Positions 34,585-47,355 of a stretch of 64,000 nucleotides of DNA are shown here, in pieces (position 1 is the stretch's first letter; every line of letters starts with the position of its first letter). Position numbers and translations under genes: made by a program. A model generated the notes under the pieces. That model had not been told where the DNA came from, did not search any database, and was given only the letters and a program-made list of their open reading frames with translations. The DNA is taken from positions 70,757,147 through 70,821,146 of the forward strand of contig NC_080694.1 in NCBI RefSeq assembly GCF_030445035.2. Reading direction: 5' to 3'. This DNA is from Dasypus novemcinctus (Eukaryota > Chordata > Mammalia > Cingulata > Dasypodidae).

Positions 34585-36060
34585 AAGATATTAGAATGAC
34601 TGAAGTAATGAAATACACTTTATAATTGTCTTCAATTTTAAATATTTTAAATCTGTATCCAAACTCATAATGTGCATGAAAAATTACTTGAAGAAATTCT
34701 ATGTCAGCTTTTAACAAAGGTCCTTCCTGAATGGATGCCGCAGGTCGATTGAAAATACTCAAGGAATTAAAAGCATGGAATCCACACATACTTCAAGTAG
34801 ATGGCACTTAGGTTGAACTTAAGGATTCTCTGGGATCCGAGTTTGGCAGAAGATAGTCAGGTAAAAAGAAGAACATGGCAAAGCCATAGAGGTTGAAAAC
34901 CAGCATGGATATAAATAGAATATAAAGAATGGAAGCAAATAGCCTCAGGGAATAAACGTGGGTTGAAATACGAAGACCAGATTAACCAATCACTAAATAA
35001 ATATGTACTGAATTTCTACTCTTTGGGGGGCACTGTGAAAATCCACCTTTTGTGTTTGACTCATATATGATCAATACCTGAGAACTACTGCTTTGCTTTA
35101 GCAAAGATATATAAAGAAATCAACATATAGCTTAATTCGCCTTATATTAGCATCAGTCACTAGCCAATATATAGCTAAGAATTAAAAGCAGTCCAAGAAA
35201 GAAAAACAATTAAATCAACTGCTTTTCAAGACACTGAAGCTAAAAATCCATATAAAACCCATTTAGGTTTGACTTAAACAAACTTGTAGACTGACATTTT
35301 TCAAATATATCTACCTCTTCTTTCCTTTTTTTTGCAAAGAAAGACTCTTAAGTGCATCTGACTAACAGATAAATAACTTAGAAACAACACAAAATGAACA
35401 TACCTCAGAATACTCAGACATTCAATTTCAATTAACTTCCTTTAAAACCAAATATTTTATATGTCAAAATTATGACAGACTGGAAATATAAAGATAAATG
35501 AGAAACATTCCTTTTAAACCATTCCCAGTTATTATGGGACTTAAATATGTTCATTAATGTGTGCTAACAATTTATTTCTATTTTATTTAGTTGTACATCA
35601 TTGGTTAGATGGTGCTTACATCTTCTAAATAAACAATGATCATTGTAAAAATCTAAGAAAAACCAAAACCTCGAAATGGCCATAATGCACTAAGTATTCA
35701 ATATGGGGGACTCTAGATGCCCTAAGGAAGAATTCTTTCCAACAGAGTTACTTGGAAGGCTCATCATTCCTTAACATAAATATCTCAGTGACTTGTGTAG
35801 CGAATTCTTAATTACTAAAACAGTTGGGATTGGAAGACATGTAGCTGTGTTATCAAATATATTGTGCTATCAAATTCTCAAAACTCAAAGACAACTACTA
35901 ATCTAATCCTTCTGATTTCTAACAACAAATTCAGACCTATGGAATAAGTTGTCTGAACTTATGAGAAAATATTGTATTTTTACATAGACAAGTAGAGTTT
36001 TAAAATGAGAAAAAATAATCTAAAATTTATGGACCCAATATGTAGAGCTATATAGCACAA
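34585..36060 (+). other. Downstream flank of the intact receptor
   Basis: No gene. 34640-34790 is shared with 31010-31190. 34840-36050 is shared with 45780-46800 (CACTAGCCAATA, CCAAGAAAGAAAAACAATTAAATCAA and CATTCCCAGTTA blocks). No clear poly(A) signal for the receptor could be singled out. Confidence 0.6.
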
Positions 36061-36649
36061 AATAGGTACTGAAAGTTACTTGTTAAAAGTAAAACAAATA
36101 AATGTATGCGTGGGTCAGATTAGCCTCCATGATGTTATAATTTAAGTTAATAAGACATGTGGAAAGTGGCCCAAAATCTATTTATTGGAAAGGCTTTTTT
36201 AGCTTTTCTTCAAAAATTAAAATATTGTCAATCTGATTAGTTTTCCATTGAGGCAAAAAAAGTCACAAGTTTCCCACATGGCATAAGCTTTTTCATCTCC
36301 TTAGTTATTTTCAATCTACCTTAACTCACAAGTTTAACTGTGTCTCCCTGAGCAATTTATTTTCCTTTTCTGAACCTTTGTTTTCTCATCTGAGATAGAC
36401 ACAATATCTAATGCATAGATGTGAAGATTAAATGAGAAGAAACTAAAGATGTAGAACAGGTAAGGAAGCCCTTCATACACAATGATGAATTTTCTTCTCT
36501 TCATTTCCATTCATGCTCACACACACACACATTGGCTAAATTTTTTTTCTATCCTGAAAATGGGAGAATTTAATTCATATAAATTTTGTTTTAACTTTTA
36601 GAACTAATGAGTCACAACAGAAGCTGAGCCTATAATTTAATTACTTATT
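36061..36649 (+). other. Non-coding DNA with a MIR fragment
   Basis: About 36335-36490 carries a MIR-like core in forward orientation (TTTTCTCATCTGAGATAGAC, then GTGAAGATTAAATGAGA). A short CA run is at 36520-36532. Nothing else was recognised. Confidence 0.5.
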
Positions 36650-37110
36650 GAGTACCATAAACATGTTTTCAATTTTATTAGAGCAGTTATAATTTTACAG
36701 AAATATCATGCTTCAAGTACAGAGTTCCCATGTACCCCCCTCACATATACATACTTTCCTACAATTAACATTACTATGGTGACTATATTCTACATTAGTA
36801 TGGTATCTTTGTTACAATTGATGAAACTGTATTATAATTATATTGTTAACTGTAGCCCATAATTTACATTAGGTTTCGCTCTTTGTATCATGCAGTTGTA
36901 TAGTTTTGCATAATTCTGGTAACATATATACAGACTAAACTTTCCTACTTTTAAGTATACTAATAAGTGGTGATAAATATTTACAACTAGCCTAAACATT
37001 TATCCTTTCCTCTAGTAAAGTTCCTACCACTCTTTCTAATTTGGAGAATCCTCCATCTCTAGAAGTCAATTACTAAATAGTCCCTGTCTCTAAATTGTGG
37101 ATGTCCATGT
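36650..37110 (-). mobile_element. Old L1 3' UTR (reverse)
   Basis: The phrases TACAGAGTTCCCATGTACCCC and GTTACAATTGATGAA and the general order are those of the reverse-complemented 3' UTR of old mammalian L1s. Confidence 0.6.
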
Positions 37111-37393
37111 CAGGGCATGAGACCTAGGCATTCTTGCTAAATAATTTAGGTGCAGGACTAAGAATATATGATGAAATGAAGGAAATAAAATAGATTGTAA
37201 TGTCTATGTGCTCTTAAACAACTGTCAGTAATGGGGAAAGAAATGGGAAAATACATGAAAGATAAAATAAACTTGATTATTCCCTAATAGCTATTAATTG
37301 GGAGAAAAAATAAATCACTTCGAATTGGAGGTTGTGGGAGAGAGAGAGGAAAAGGACAAAGAGCAATTTCAATATCAGTAAGAATATCTTAAA
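37111..37393. other. Unassigned DNA
   Basis: No gene or confident repeat was seen. It is AT-rich with a GAGAGAGAGA-type patch near 37337. Confidence 0.3.
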
Positions 37394-37406
37394 AAATAAA
37401 GGACTG

Positions 37407-37690
37407 GGAAGCATCTGTGGCTCAATCAGTTGGGCTCCCATCTATGATATGGGAGGCCCTGGGTTCACAGCCCAGGGCCTCCTTGTGAAGGCAAGCTGGC
37501 ATGTGCACTGTGGAGAGCTGATGGCCAGTGCATTCCAGAGAGCTGGTGCAGCAAGATGACTCAACAAAGGGAGACAAGCAGATACAGAAAAAAACATGCA
37601 GCGAATGGACATAGAGAAGAGACAGCAAAGAAAGAAACAAGCCGAGTGGGGGAGGGGAGGATAAATAAATAAATAAACCTTTTAAAAAAT
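37407..37690 (+). mobile_element. DAS-type SINE
   Basis: A tRNA head with CTGTGGCTCAATCAG, a body with GGAGAGCTGATGGCCAG and GCAGCAAGATGACTCAAC, and a tail of AAAT repeats. A 13-bp target-site duplication, AAATAAAGGACTG, lies at 37394-37406 and 37691-37703. Confidence 0.92.
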
Positions 37691-37959
37691 AAATAAAGGA
37701 CTGACTAATTTATAGAAAGCTAACTATTAGAACAAAAACACACACTTTCCTAAATGCTAAAAGTTACACCACTAATAGGTAGATGAATCCCCAGACCAGA
37801 TAGTAAGAGACCATACATGTGTGTAGATTTATATATGAAATAATATGACAGAACTAAGGCCAAACATATCAATCATATCAGTAACTATTACTTCATCTAT
37901 TAAGATAAAAATATTTTTAAATTGGCTAGTATGGCAGTGTGTGGTTATTTATGAATTCC

Positions 37960-38175
37960 AAAAAGAGATACTGATTATGTTTCTAAACTGGTCTGTTCCT
38001 CTGGGCATGATATCTTTTTATTATATTAGATTCAGCTGAGATGTCTTTGATTAAATTATGTTAAGATTAGGACTTTGATTCAACCATGTCATTAGGGCAA
38101 CTCAGTTTGAATCCCTGACCCATTTGTGTGCTATATAAACAGCCACTCAACCAAGGAGAACACAGAAGATGTAGC
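37960..38175 (+). repeat. LTR fragment, same family as 40687-41351
   Basis: The stretch with CAGCTGAGATGTCTTTGATT, TTAAGATTAGGACTTTGATT and CTATATAAACAGCCACTCAA is the reverse-strand counterpart of 41120-41280. It keeps the TATAAA box region. The rest of the LTR is not seen here. Confidence 0.65.
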
Positions 38176-40179
38176 GAATATGGCAGAATATTAAGATGCA
38201 TTAAATCAGTGTCATGAGTATGCAGAATCATCTCATATTATACTCTGTATTTTTATGTTATTTGAACTTTCATGATAAAATTTTAAGTAATATATATATA
38301 CTAATATATAAATAATGATGACATATATAGGCAAATGAATTAGACGGATGTTCACTGGATCATCTTTTTGTGGCAAAACATTAGAAACAGCAAAAATATT
38401 AAGTGGGAAAAGCCAATTTCTCCAAAGTGCATGTAATATGATCCCCAAAATTATAAACTAAGGTAAAAAATGTATTTATTTGACATAAAGTAATGATTTT
38501 TGTGTGCATAGTAAAGTATGTGAAATGATACACACCAAATTGATAAGATTTCATTTTATGAGATGATAGAAAAAAAAGGATGTGGTAAGTAAATAACACT
38601 TTCAAAGGTTAGAAGTTAAGATATTCAAATTAAAATGGTCTGCATATTATGAGGTATTGATATAAAATTATATCTGTATATACTTACAAGGATATATAAA
38701 GAAGTGTTTCAAAATGTTAGCAATTTTTATGTATGAGTGATAGTACTTCAGGGAAATTTTAGTGTCTTCTCTAGACTTATCTGAATTACTCGAAGATTTA
38801 CATGAAAATGTATGATTTTTATAATGTTTTAAATTACAAAGCCATTTTCATTTAGAAAAAGAAGCAAAATGAAAAGACCCATTTTTTTTTCATAGCTAGC
38901 ACAGATGCACAATTTATAAAAATCAAATGATAATATAAATCCACAGGGAATAATGGGAGCGCAATCTCAGAAATCAGATCACTCAGGGGTACTCTCGGAC
39001 TATTTCTTCACAATTGTTTCTGCCTGGAACATACTTTTTATACAGACTATTTAATGATTAATGTCATTAAGTATAGACATCCATCACATTATTGAGTTTG
39101 CATTATTACATTTTATGTATATACTTCACAGGTAATATTTACTCAATGTGATATTTTGATAAATATATATATCAGGCATTGTTCTAATGGTTTTGATTGA
39201 CTCTACTATTGGTTGACCACTTCCAGGCACTGAAGTGCCAGTGTAAGGTGTTAGAGAAGCATCTGAGTGGCCTGAGCACAGATTTCCCACAGGGTTAACT
39301 ATTCCTGAGCAGTTATTATTTGGAAATTTTGGGAAACAGTGCCCCTAAAAGCACACGGGAAGAAATAAAGGATTGACTGGAACACAATTCCTGGAGAAAG
39401 ACCAATTTGGTGGGATGTTGTATTATTTAAAAATTATAAAGGAAGAAAAGCCCTAAATGCTATTTCAAAAAAGTTAAAATATACCATCTTAATGGATTTA
39501 CAATTCATCATTTTCTTTTGTGGGCAAGTTGTAATTTGGCCTACAGATTAACTTTGGTTTTGAACAATGGAACTGGTTTCCTAGATGCAAATAATTTCTA
39601 AAATTCCTTCTTTCCCACTTTGAACAAAGATATATTGCAAACATATTAATGGTGTCCAAATTTATCAGGTTAATTGATTGAAAGCCTTTATAAGTAATAC
39701 AAAGAGATTCCCTAAAAGCCCTACGATTCCATAGGGGGTGATTGGGCACTTTAGACTTTTTGTTCCTGCATCTACAAAACTTCCGTTGGGACTTTGCTCG
39801 GACGTTTAACTTCAGAAAGACTTTTTTTGACCAGGAACATTACATCCTCCACACTCCCCATCCTTCAACATGCCCCCATCTTCTCTCCTGCTATTTTTTC
39901 CTTAGTGTTCACAATAAGGTCCATTGACTATTTTCTGTATTACTTGCCTTTCATTCCCAAATACCTCTTCTGTCAAGTTTTCAAGCAGTGTGCCTAGCTG
40001 TTCGTTTTACTTAGAAGAAGAAAAGTCCAAAGATGCAGTTGTACATCAATTCATGGGCTGTGGTCAGTGGTTGGTTAGATGGTCAAGGACTTGGAAGGAA
40101 ATTGATTGGAAAATTGGTAACAAGAATATCTGTAAGAAGGGTATGTGGTTAGAAATTTTTGAATGAGATGAAGATGAGA
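38176..40179. other. Unassigned AT-rich DNA
   Basis: No gene was recognised. 38320-38840 has the feel of a decayed L1/L2 tail but no motif fixes it. 39700-40160 contains short open frames without family resemblance and may be internal ERV sequence leading to the integrase scrap. Confidence 0.3.
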
Positions 40180-40560
40180 AGCTATTTGGGCCAATGTGAA
40201 TGCTCATCAAAGGATTACCTCAGCAGAGGAGGATTTTAGCAGTCAAATAGGATGATCTGTTTTATGGCTATAGTCAGTCTCTTTCCCCAGCCACACCTGG
40301 CATTGCCAATGGGCTCATGAACAAAGTGACTATGGTGGCAGGCATGGAAATTATGTGTGGGCTCAGCCACATGGACTTGACTCACCAAGGATGATCTGGT
40401 TACAATCACTGCCGAGCACCCAAACTGCCAGCAGCAGAGACCCACACTGTGTCCCTAAGGTGGCAGGTTGATTACATTGGACCACTTCCATCATGGAAAG
40501 GCCAACATCTTGTTTTTATTAGAATAGACACTTACTCTGGATATAGATTGTGGCTCAATT
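40180..40560 (+). pseudogene. ERV integrase remnant (class I-like)
   Basis: A decayed piece of retroviral integrase, the enzyme that joins viral DNA to the chromosome. Readable in pieces: a histidine/cysteine zinc-binding region ending in CQQQRPTL, a frameshift and stop, then WQVDYIGPLPSWKGQ, which holds the first catalytic aspartate, followed by IDTYSGY. The rest of the catalytic triad is missing. The wording of the motif suggests a class I (gamma-like) ERV rather than the class II elements elsewhere in the window. It cannot be functional. Confidence 0.75.
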
Positions 40561-40686
40561 TATGTTAGTAAGAGTAGAAGTGCTCAGAAGAATTAGAGTT
40601 CACATTTCCAAGGAGAGGGTAGGAGAGGAACTAAGGATGACTCTTAGCTTTATTGCCAGTAAAAGGTAGATGTTGATATTAGTATC
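40561..40686. repeat. Left half of an old repeat split by an LTR
   Basis: An AAGGATGACTCTTAGC-type phrase belongs to an ancient repeat that seems to continue at 41352-41560 (GTTAGACATCCAATGTGAAT, AGGCAGTTGGAATTA). Family unknown. Confidence 0.4.
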
Positions 40687-41351
40687 TGTCTTAGTCAGCC
40701 AAAGGGGTGCTGATGCAAAGTAACAGGAATCTTTTGACTTTATAAAGGATATTTATTTGGGGTAAAAGCTTACATTTACAAGGTCCTAAAGAGTTGAATT
40801 CAAGGTACCATATGAGGTACTTCCTTACAAAATTCTGTTGCCACATGTTGAAACAAGATGGCGGGTGATGTCTGCGAGGGTTCAGCCTTCCTCTTTCCTC
40901 TTAAGGCTCCGTCCTCCCAGCTCCTTCTGACCTCAGCTGTAGGTCGGAGAGCTCATTTCTTTCTGGGCTCAGCTGCTCTGTTCTGTTCACAAGGTCAGCT
41001 GGGAACTATCAGGCAAATGGCTCATCTCTCTTCTTGAGGCCACAGAATCCTCTTCCATATCTATGGAACTCCCTCCCTCTTTTCTGACATATCTGCTACT
41101 ATGTACCTACTTTTCTGTCTCTCCTTGATTGAGTGTCCATTTATATAGGCCACAATGGGGATGGGGAAACAAATTGATTCTCCCTAATTATGTGGTCAAA
41201 TCAAAGCCCTAATCTTAATATAATTTAATCAAAGTCATCTCAGCTGAAACTAATACAATAAAATGGTATCACACCCAGAGGAAGAGACCATTTTATAAAC
41301 ATAATTTCACTTTCTTGAATTCATAAATAATCTCACACTACCAAAATACCA
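40687..41351 (-). repeat. Solo ERV LTR (665 bp, reverse)
   Basis: On the minus strand it begins TGGTATTTTGGTAG and ends GACTAAGACA (TG...CA), with a TATAAA box (CTATATAAATGG on that strand, near 41140) and an AATAAA signal (near 40752) in the right order for U3-R-U5. The target-site duplication is not clear. A second fragment of the family is at 37960-38175. Confidence 0.7.
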
Positions 41352-42589
41352 TTAACTATGATGAGAAAGGCTGGGATGATAAGAGATTTGGGATACTGGG
41401 AATTAAGAGTTCTTTTTGAGCCGTGTTAAATTTATGCTTTTGTTAGACATCCAATGTGAATAAATTAGGCAGTTGGAATTACCAGTTTGATGTTCAATGC
41501 AGAAGGCTGAAGTATACATTTGAAGCCCTCACTGGGCAGATGGCATTTGAACCCTGGAACTATATAATATTATCCAGGTAGACGATATGAACAGACAAGA
41601 ATAGAGCCCCTGGTTAGTGTCTAAGAATCTCAGGGCTCTGTATTCTAACACTACACCCCCTCCCAGTTATTCTGCTAAGCAGCCAGTTGGGGCACCCCTG
41701 CTAATAATTGTAAAGCCCATTAATGAAGGGCTAAAGCAGGCAGGAAAAACGGGGGTAAGTAAAAGAGTGAAAAGTATGTCTTGATTACATCAGAGTAGTT
41801 CACAAAGGGAACACTTTTTATGTCTGAGGCAAAAACACCTGCTTCACAACATTTTTAAATATATTCATTTAGAATTTTATTTCAAATGAAATATTAATCT
41901 TTGAAAATATTGAGAAATTTTTCAAAAATTGTTAAATAGTCCAGATATTTACTCACTATTTCCCCAAAGCAGCAAACTCCAGGGTCAGATCATGAAATAA
42001 GGATCAGGGGCCTAAGAAAGGGGCTGTGCTGAAATGTAAGTAAGTTAGACATACACAATTTATATAAAGTAGAATGACAGCTTACATACACTTTGGTTTT
42101 TCAGATTCAAAGCAGAAACTTCCTCATGTTGGGACTTAAATTATGACATTCATTTTAAATAGGAGATATATAATTGCTTTTAAACAGTTTTTAAATAAAA
42201 GGAAACCTGTAGGAAGTTTTAGTAAAAGAAGAGAAAATGCGTGAGTAAAATTTGAGACCTTTAGTCAAAGTAAATAATTTCAAGCATCCAGATGTTTAGA
42301 ATTTTCACAGATAAAAATGTGTCATTGATTGATTTGGTTCTTATTGTTTCACCATTAATAACATTTATAGAAATATACATATATATATACAAATGTGTGT
42401 ATATATATATACATATGTATGTATGCATCTACCTACATAATATAACATACATATATACACACATCATAAGAGAAGTGGTGGAAAGGAGGAAAATATTTCT
42501 CAGATGCTTTGTCAGATAGCACTATAAACTCTCCCCAAGATGAAAAAAACAGCATACAGACCCCCTGAATTGACTGAAATAGTGATAGT
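41352..42589. other. Non-coding DNA with TA/TG microsatellite
   Basis: 41352-41560 is the right half of the split old repeat. 42375-42475 is a run of ATATAC/ATGT repeats. No gene was seen. Confidence 0.5.
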
Positions 42590-42845
42590 TAATGCTGAAT
42601 TGGAGGCTTGCTCTGTGCCAACAAGTGCTGTAATATTTACATGTATTGAACTCATTTAATCCGCATCCTAACCTTGTAAAGCAGGTACTCCTACTATCCC
42701 TCATTATAGACAAGAAATCTGAGGTAGCAAGAGGTTAACTAAATTGCTTCAGTTCAATACCTGGTAAGTAGATCCACCAGGATTTGAGCCCAGGAATTCT
42801 TGTTCAACTCTCATCTAATTACCACACTACACCACCCCTCACAGG
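42590..42845 (-). repeat. MIR SINE (reverse)
   Basis: The reverse complement carries the MIR order of a tRNA-like part, then the core with the motif seen here as AACTCATTTAATCCGCATCC and AAGAGGTTAACTAAATTGC, and GGATTTGAGCCCAGG. Confidence 0.85.
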
Positions 42846-43029
42846 TAGGATGTAATGATTGCCATCACACAAACACAAATAACCTAAATTGTTTTACTAC
42901 TCAGTGATGAGAAGTCATCCATATTTAAACACGTATCATGAGGCAATTAATGTGTGCTTATGTGCTTAATTAAGTAATTATTGATAATATGTAATTTTAT
43001 TCAAGGAAGCTTTTAAAACTTAATGATTA

Positions 43030-43235
43030 AAAAAGTGGAAGGATGCAGTGCAGCAGTGCTCCAAAATGTATTCACCAAATGCAATAAATGTGCCACAATG
43101 ATAAAAGATGTTTTTGATGTGGGAAGGAGGGTGGGGTGAGGGGTGGGGTATACCAGAACCTCTTATTTTTTAATGTAACATGCTTTGTGATCTATGTATC
43201 TTTTTAAAAAAAGACAATCAAATTTAAAAAAATAT
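43030..43235 (+). mobile_element. R1 retroposon copy e (3' end only)
   Basis: GCAGCAGTGCTCCAAAATG, TTCACCAAATGCAATAAATGTG and the terminal TTTTTTAATGTAACATGCTTTGTGATC stretch are the R1 tail, followed by an A-rich tract. Confidence 0.8.
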
Positions 43236-43244
43236 TTTAAGTGG

Positions 43245-43340
43245 AAGTGAGTTGGTGCCCCTCCAAGGTTAAGTGCCTGCTTTGCATGTACAAGGTCTGG
43301 GATTAAAACCCCGGTACCTCCTAAAAATAAAAATAAAAAA
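43245..43340 (+). mobile_element. Short tRNA-headed SINE
   Basis: A head with GTTAAGTGCCTGCTTTGCATG, a B-box-like GGGATTAAAACCCC and an AAATAAAAATAAAAA tail. Confidence 0.7.
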
Positions 43341-43344
43341 GAAG

Positions 43345-44760
43345 AAAAACTTAATGGTCATAAGCCAGTTCATAAAAATCTGCAGGATACACACTTGTTC
43401 CAAAATTCAGGGCTTAAATAGTGACCCCCGAGACACCAGAGAAACCAATTGTAGGCGCCAAAGTACTCGCATTAGCAGTGGTAGCCATCAAAGTGAAGGC
43501 ATATTAGTGCTGAATAAAAACAGAAATTTCTTATGATCCTTAACTTACTGTTTCAGACTTAGGAGATTGAATTTCTCTTTCTCAGACAACTGTGTCAACA
43601 TTGGGTGTCAAAGATCAGAGGTACCTTGTTTTAATCTGCTCAGAGCAAATTTATTTCAAAATAAGTAAGTGCGCTATTAAAAGTAAGATTATTTTACAGA
43701 GTCAATGTTATTCTAATATTGAAATTGTGCATAATTTAAAATAATTTTAAAATTTATAATATATTTACTAGTTAGAGAAAAAATTTCTGGAAATGAATTT
43801 TCTCTTTTCCCAGTCCTATTCTTTCCCTCATATTGAATAATTTTTGTTTCTACTGAATTTTTCCTTATTCAGTATCAGGCTATGTTCTAATTCTCCAACT
43901 ATTTCATGACTGGCATTTTCTAAACCTTCATAAAACTGTTTGGGTATCCAGTTTTGTATTTTCAATCCTAGGCTTGCATCTTCAATAACATAGAACTTAA
44001 TGAATGGTACCATGCATTATAATTGTATATGAAATGATAACATACCAATAATTATTTTGTATATTTAATATTTCAATGCCTTGCAAGCATTTTAATGTGT
44101 TGTTACAGGATGATACAATCTACAGGAGAGTGAATGTCATAATTATCAGTGAAACAAGATACCAATGTCTTGAGTAAAGATTCTTTGTTATTTAAGTCAA
44201 TTACTTCTTCAGAATGATACATGGGGGAGATTTGGGGGAGAAAGGACACAAGCTAAAGGGATTTAAATCTTATTCATTTCTCATTCATGCATGACACATT
44301 TATTCCATGACTGTATGAATTTCAATGAGAAGAGATATAACCGGTTAGTGAGTAGTAGACTTTTAATACAAATCAAAGGAATCATGGAATTTGTGTGACT
44401 TTTGAAATATGGTATTATTTGTATTTAATGACATTTCATAAAATGGGTAAGTCTTTATATTTTCATTATTCACAATATAACATTTATATTTTTGGGAAAA
44501 TAAGATGACTTTTTAATTAAAATTTAAAATTTTTATGATATGATATCTTTCTCACAAATTTCTCATTATTTAATCATTTTAATCAATATAGATTTAAAAG
44601 GATACCTTGCCGGAATCTAAGACTAACATAACTTATTCTCCTCTATTACTTCATAATTCTTGAAAGGTAAAGAAGGAGGAATTACCAGAAAATTATTTAC
44701 TTTTCTAATCAGAACACAAATAAAGATTCACATAAAATAAACTTAATATGATATAGGGTA
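43345..44760 (+). other. Olfactory-unit flank, unit 4 (proximal)
   Basis: No gene. The first 520 bp match 29460-29978; the later part matches 5950-6730 of unit 1. It shows the unfilled equivalent of the solo-LTR site near 43870 (TCAGTATCAGG). Confidence 0.55.
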
Positions 44761-45779
44761 TTGTCAATGTCCTTATCTTCCACATAAACCATCTTTTAGA
44801 GTTGCTTTCATTGACAGTTCTCCAGCCCACAAAAAGTCCACAGAAAAAGCAAGCTCTGCAATCCTGCTACATATATATATGGTCTAGCTTTTCTACTCAA
44901 TGCTTTTGGATTTGGAAAGTTTGCTTTGTGTAATTTATAACTAATAATAGTAGGAGGTATATGAAGTCATTTACTAACTTCGATAATTTAAATACATAAA
45001 AATGCATAAAAAAGTAATGAATTCTTAGAGAGCATTACGTTTTACAACTATAATTATTTGTTTTCCTATGGATGTCCTGTTTTATATTTTCTTGATTTGA
45101 TTCTGTTCTGCATTTGTACTTCAAATTAAAGTAATACTTCAGATATTTATTTTTGCTTTTATTTTTCTGAAATAAGTATAAATGCACAGATCACTATATT
45201 AAATTAAAGTAAATGTTTTAAATATATTGGGCTTTTGTAAGTTACATAGTCCTGCATGAGTGTTATGAAGATTATCAAGAGGATCAACCTGAGCTCACAC
45301 TTGGGAAATAAATGTGGCTTGAAAAGGTAAGTGATAATAGTTAAATTTAATTAAATTTAATCGTCTCTTAAATGAAAGGCTACTTTCCTCACCAAGTTCT
45401 CACAACAATATCTATGAGAAATGATCACAGCTGTTGTTGCTCATCTAATGTAAACAGCCCACTACCACAAGTCCAAGGATCTAAGGCAAGTATATAAGAG
45501 GTGATAGACAGGGTTAAATTATTGTTCTGCTTCCTGCATTATAAACTAAAACAGAGGGTTATACATATAAGCAAAAGCTCAGGGTTTTCATCTAGTGGGT
45601 AAAGCAATATAACATACTTTGAGGACATCACCTAACCACAGAAACCTGGGTGTTCAGTTACTTCACACAATTTTAAGTGCTAAAACTTCAGGAGAAGGAT
45701 GGGTCAGTACAATTGGAGGAAATGAAAATAGATTTCCTAAAGTTGATGTAACTTGTTGTGAATTGTGAGGATTCTCTAA
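44761..45779. other. Unassigned DNA between unit 4 blocks
   Basis: This is roughly where a receptor would be expected if unit 4 were complete, but no receptor motif ([21 protein letters not shown]) could be read in any frame. Confidence 0.4.
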
Positions 45780-46800
45780 GATCTGAATTTGGCAATGATA
45801 ATTCAGATTTTAAAAAAAGAAGAGTATGAAAAAACCATAGGAGTTAAATTCAACATTGATATAACTAGAATTTGATTCATATATGGTCAATATTTTGGAA
45901 CTGGTGCTTTGCTTTAGCAAAGAAATATCACAAAGAAAGTATTATTTAATTATCCTTCCATTAGCATCATTCACTAGCCAATAAATGGTTAAAACTGAAA
46001 AGTCATCCAAGAAAGAAAACCAATTAAATCAATTGCCTTTCAATACCACTGAATCTAAATATCCATATAAAAGGAATTTTATGTAAACTTGACTTTATGG
46101 AAATTAGCTTTTGGACTAGCATTTTTCAAATGTATATACCTGTGTGTAGTTTTTTTGCTAAGAAAGACTCATAAATACATGTGACTAGTAGATACATATC
46201 TTAGAAACAACATAGGACAATGAGCATGTTGCAGGACACACACCTTAAAGTTCCATTCAATCTCTTTAATGCCAAACCTTGTGTATGCCAAACATAATAC
46301 AAAGATAAATTAAAATATTCCTTCTAAACCATTCCCAGTTAGTAAGGGACTTAAATATATGCATAAACCTGTGCTATCAATTTATTTTAACTTTATTTAG
46401 ATGTACATCATAGGTTATATGGGGTTTACATCTTAACAAATTATGATCATTGTAAAATCTAAAAAAAAACTCAAGGTAGCAATAATGCATTGTGTTCAAT
46501 ATGGGAGAATTCTGTCCCACAGAGTAAAAGACCTTCCCAGTCCCTTGATTTAAATATCTCAGTGATTCATCTAGAAAATTCTTCTTTTCTACAGTAATTG
46601 GGATTGAAAGACATAGATGTGTTACAAATGTGCTGATCTATCAAATTCTGAAAAATCAAAGTCAGCTTCTACCCTAATCTCTTCTGATTCCTAACAAAAA
46701 TGCAAGTTGGCTGAACTTATGGGGAATTGCTATCTTCTTAAATGGATAAACAGTTTTAAAATGAGGAAAAAACACGTAAAATCGCCAATATGTGTAGCTA
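45780..46800 (+). other. Olfactory-unit flank, unit 4 (distal)
   Basis: Similar to 34840-36050 downstream of the intact receptor (CACTAGCCAATA, CCAAGAAAGAAAACCAATTA, CATTCCCAGTTAGTA). No gene. Confidence 0.6.
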
Positions 46801-47355
46801 TACAAAAGTCAATAAAAGGGTGAGGAATTGTTCCAGATTGGAGAGTAAGTTAACATGATTACTAAATACAACCCATTATTTTGGATTAAATGCTTTTACT
46901 TAACGAGCTATAATTAGAAAAAGGTGGAAAATTGAATAAAGACTATGGATTAAATTAACATGCAAATGTTAATTTCCTGATTTTGATGACTATATAGGAG
47001 AATGTTGTTATTACAGGAAACACACAGAAAATGTCCAGGTGTGATGACAGGCATCATGTTGGCTTTTTACTCAAATGTTTCAGGAAAAAGAAATATTTTC
47101 TTTATACTGTTTTCTTAAATTAAAAAAAAAAACTATACAAATCCATTCTGAAGAGGGTTCTATCCCTCAAAAAGGAGGCAATTTGAGCATAAGTAAGAGC
47201 ATGATTGAAATACAATGAATAACCTTAAAATTTGGGTTTTTTAATGACACTGAAAAGAAAGTCAGAATCAACTTAGAGGGTTTTTAGTGCAATCGATCAT
47301 TATTTTGAAATCTGGTAAATACTGGCAAAACAAATATCCTAAATTATTTTTTCAG
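46801..47355. other. Unassigned DNA before the minisatellite
   Basis: AT-rich with no repeat structure or gene recognised. The tandem array starts abruptly after it. Confidence 0.4.

Noticed and set aside
40687-41351. LTR at 40687-41351 and integrase scrap at 40180-40560 as one provirus
   Set aside because: The two lie on opposite strands and an unrelated old repeat lies between them, so they are probably independent insertions.
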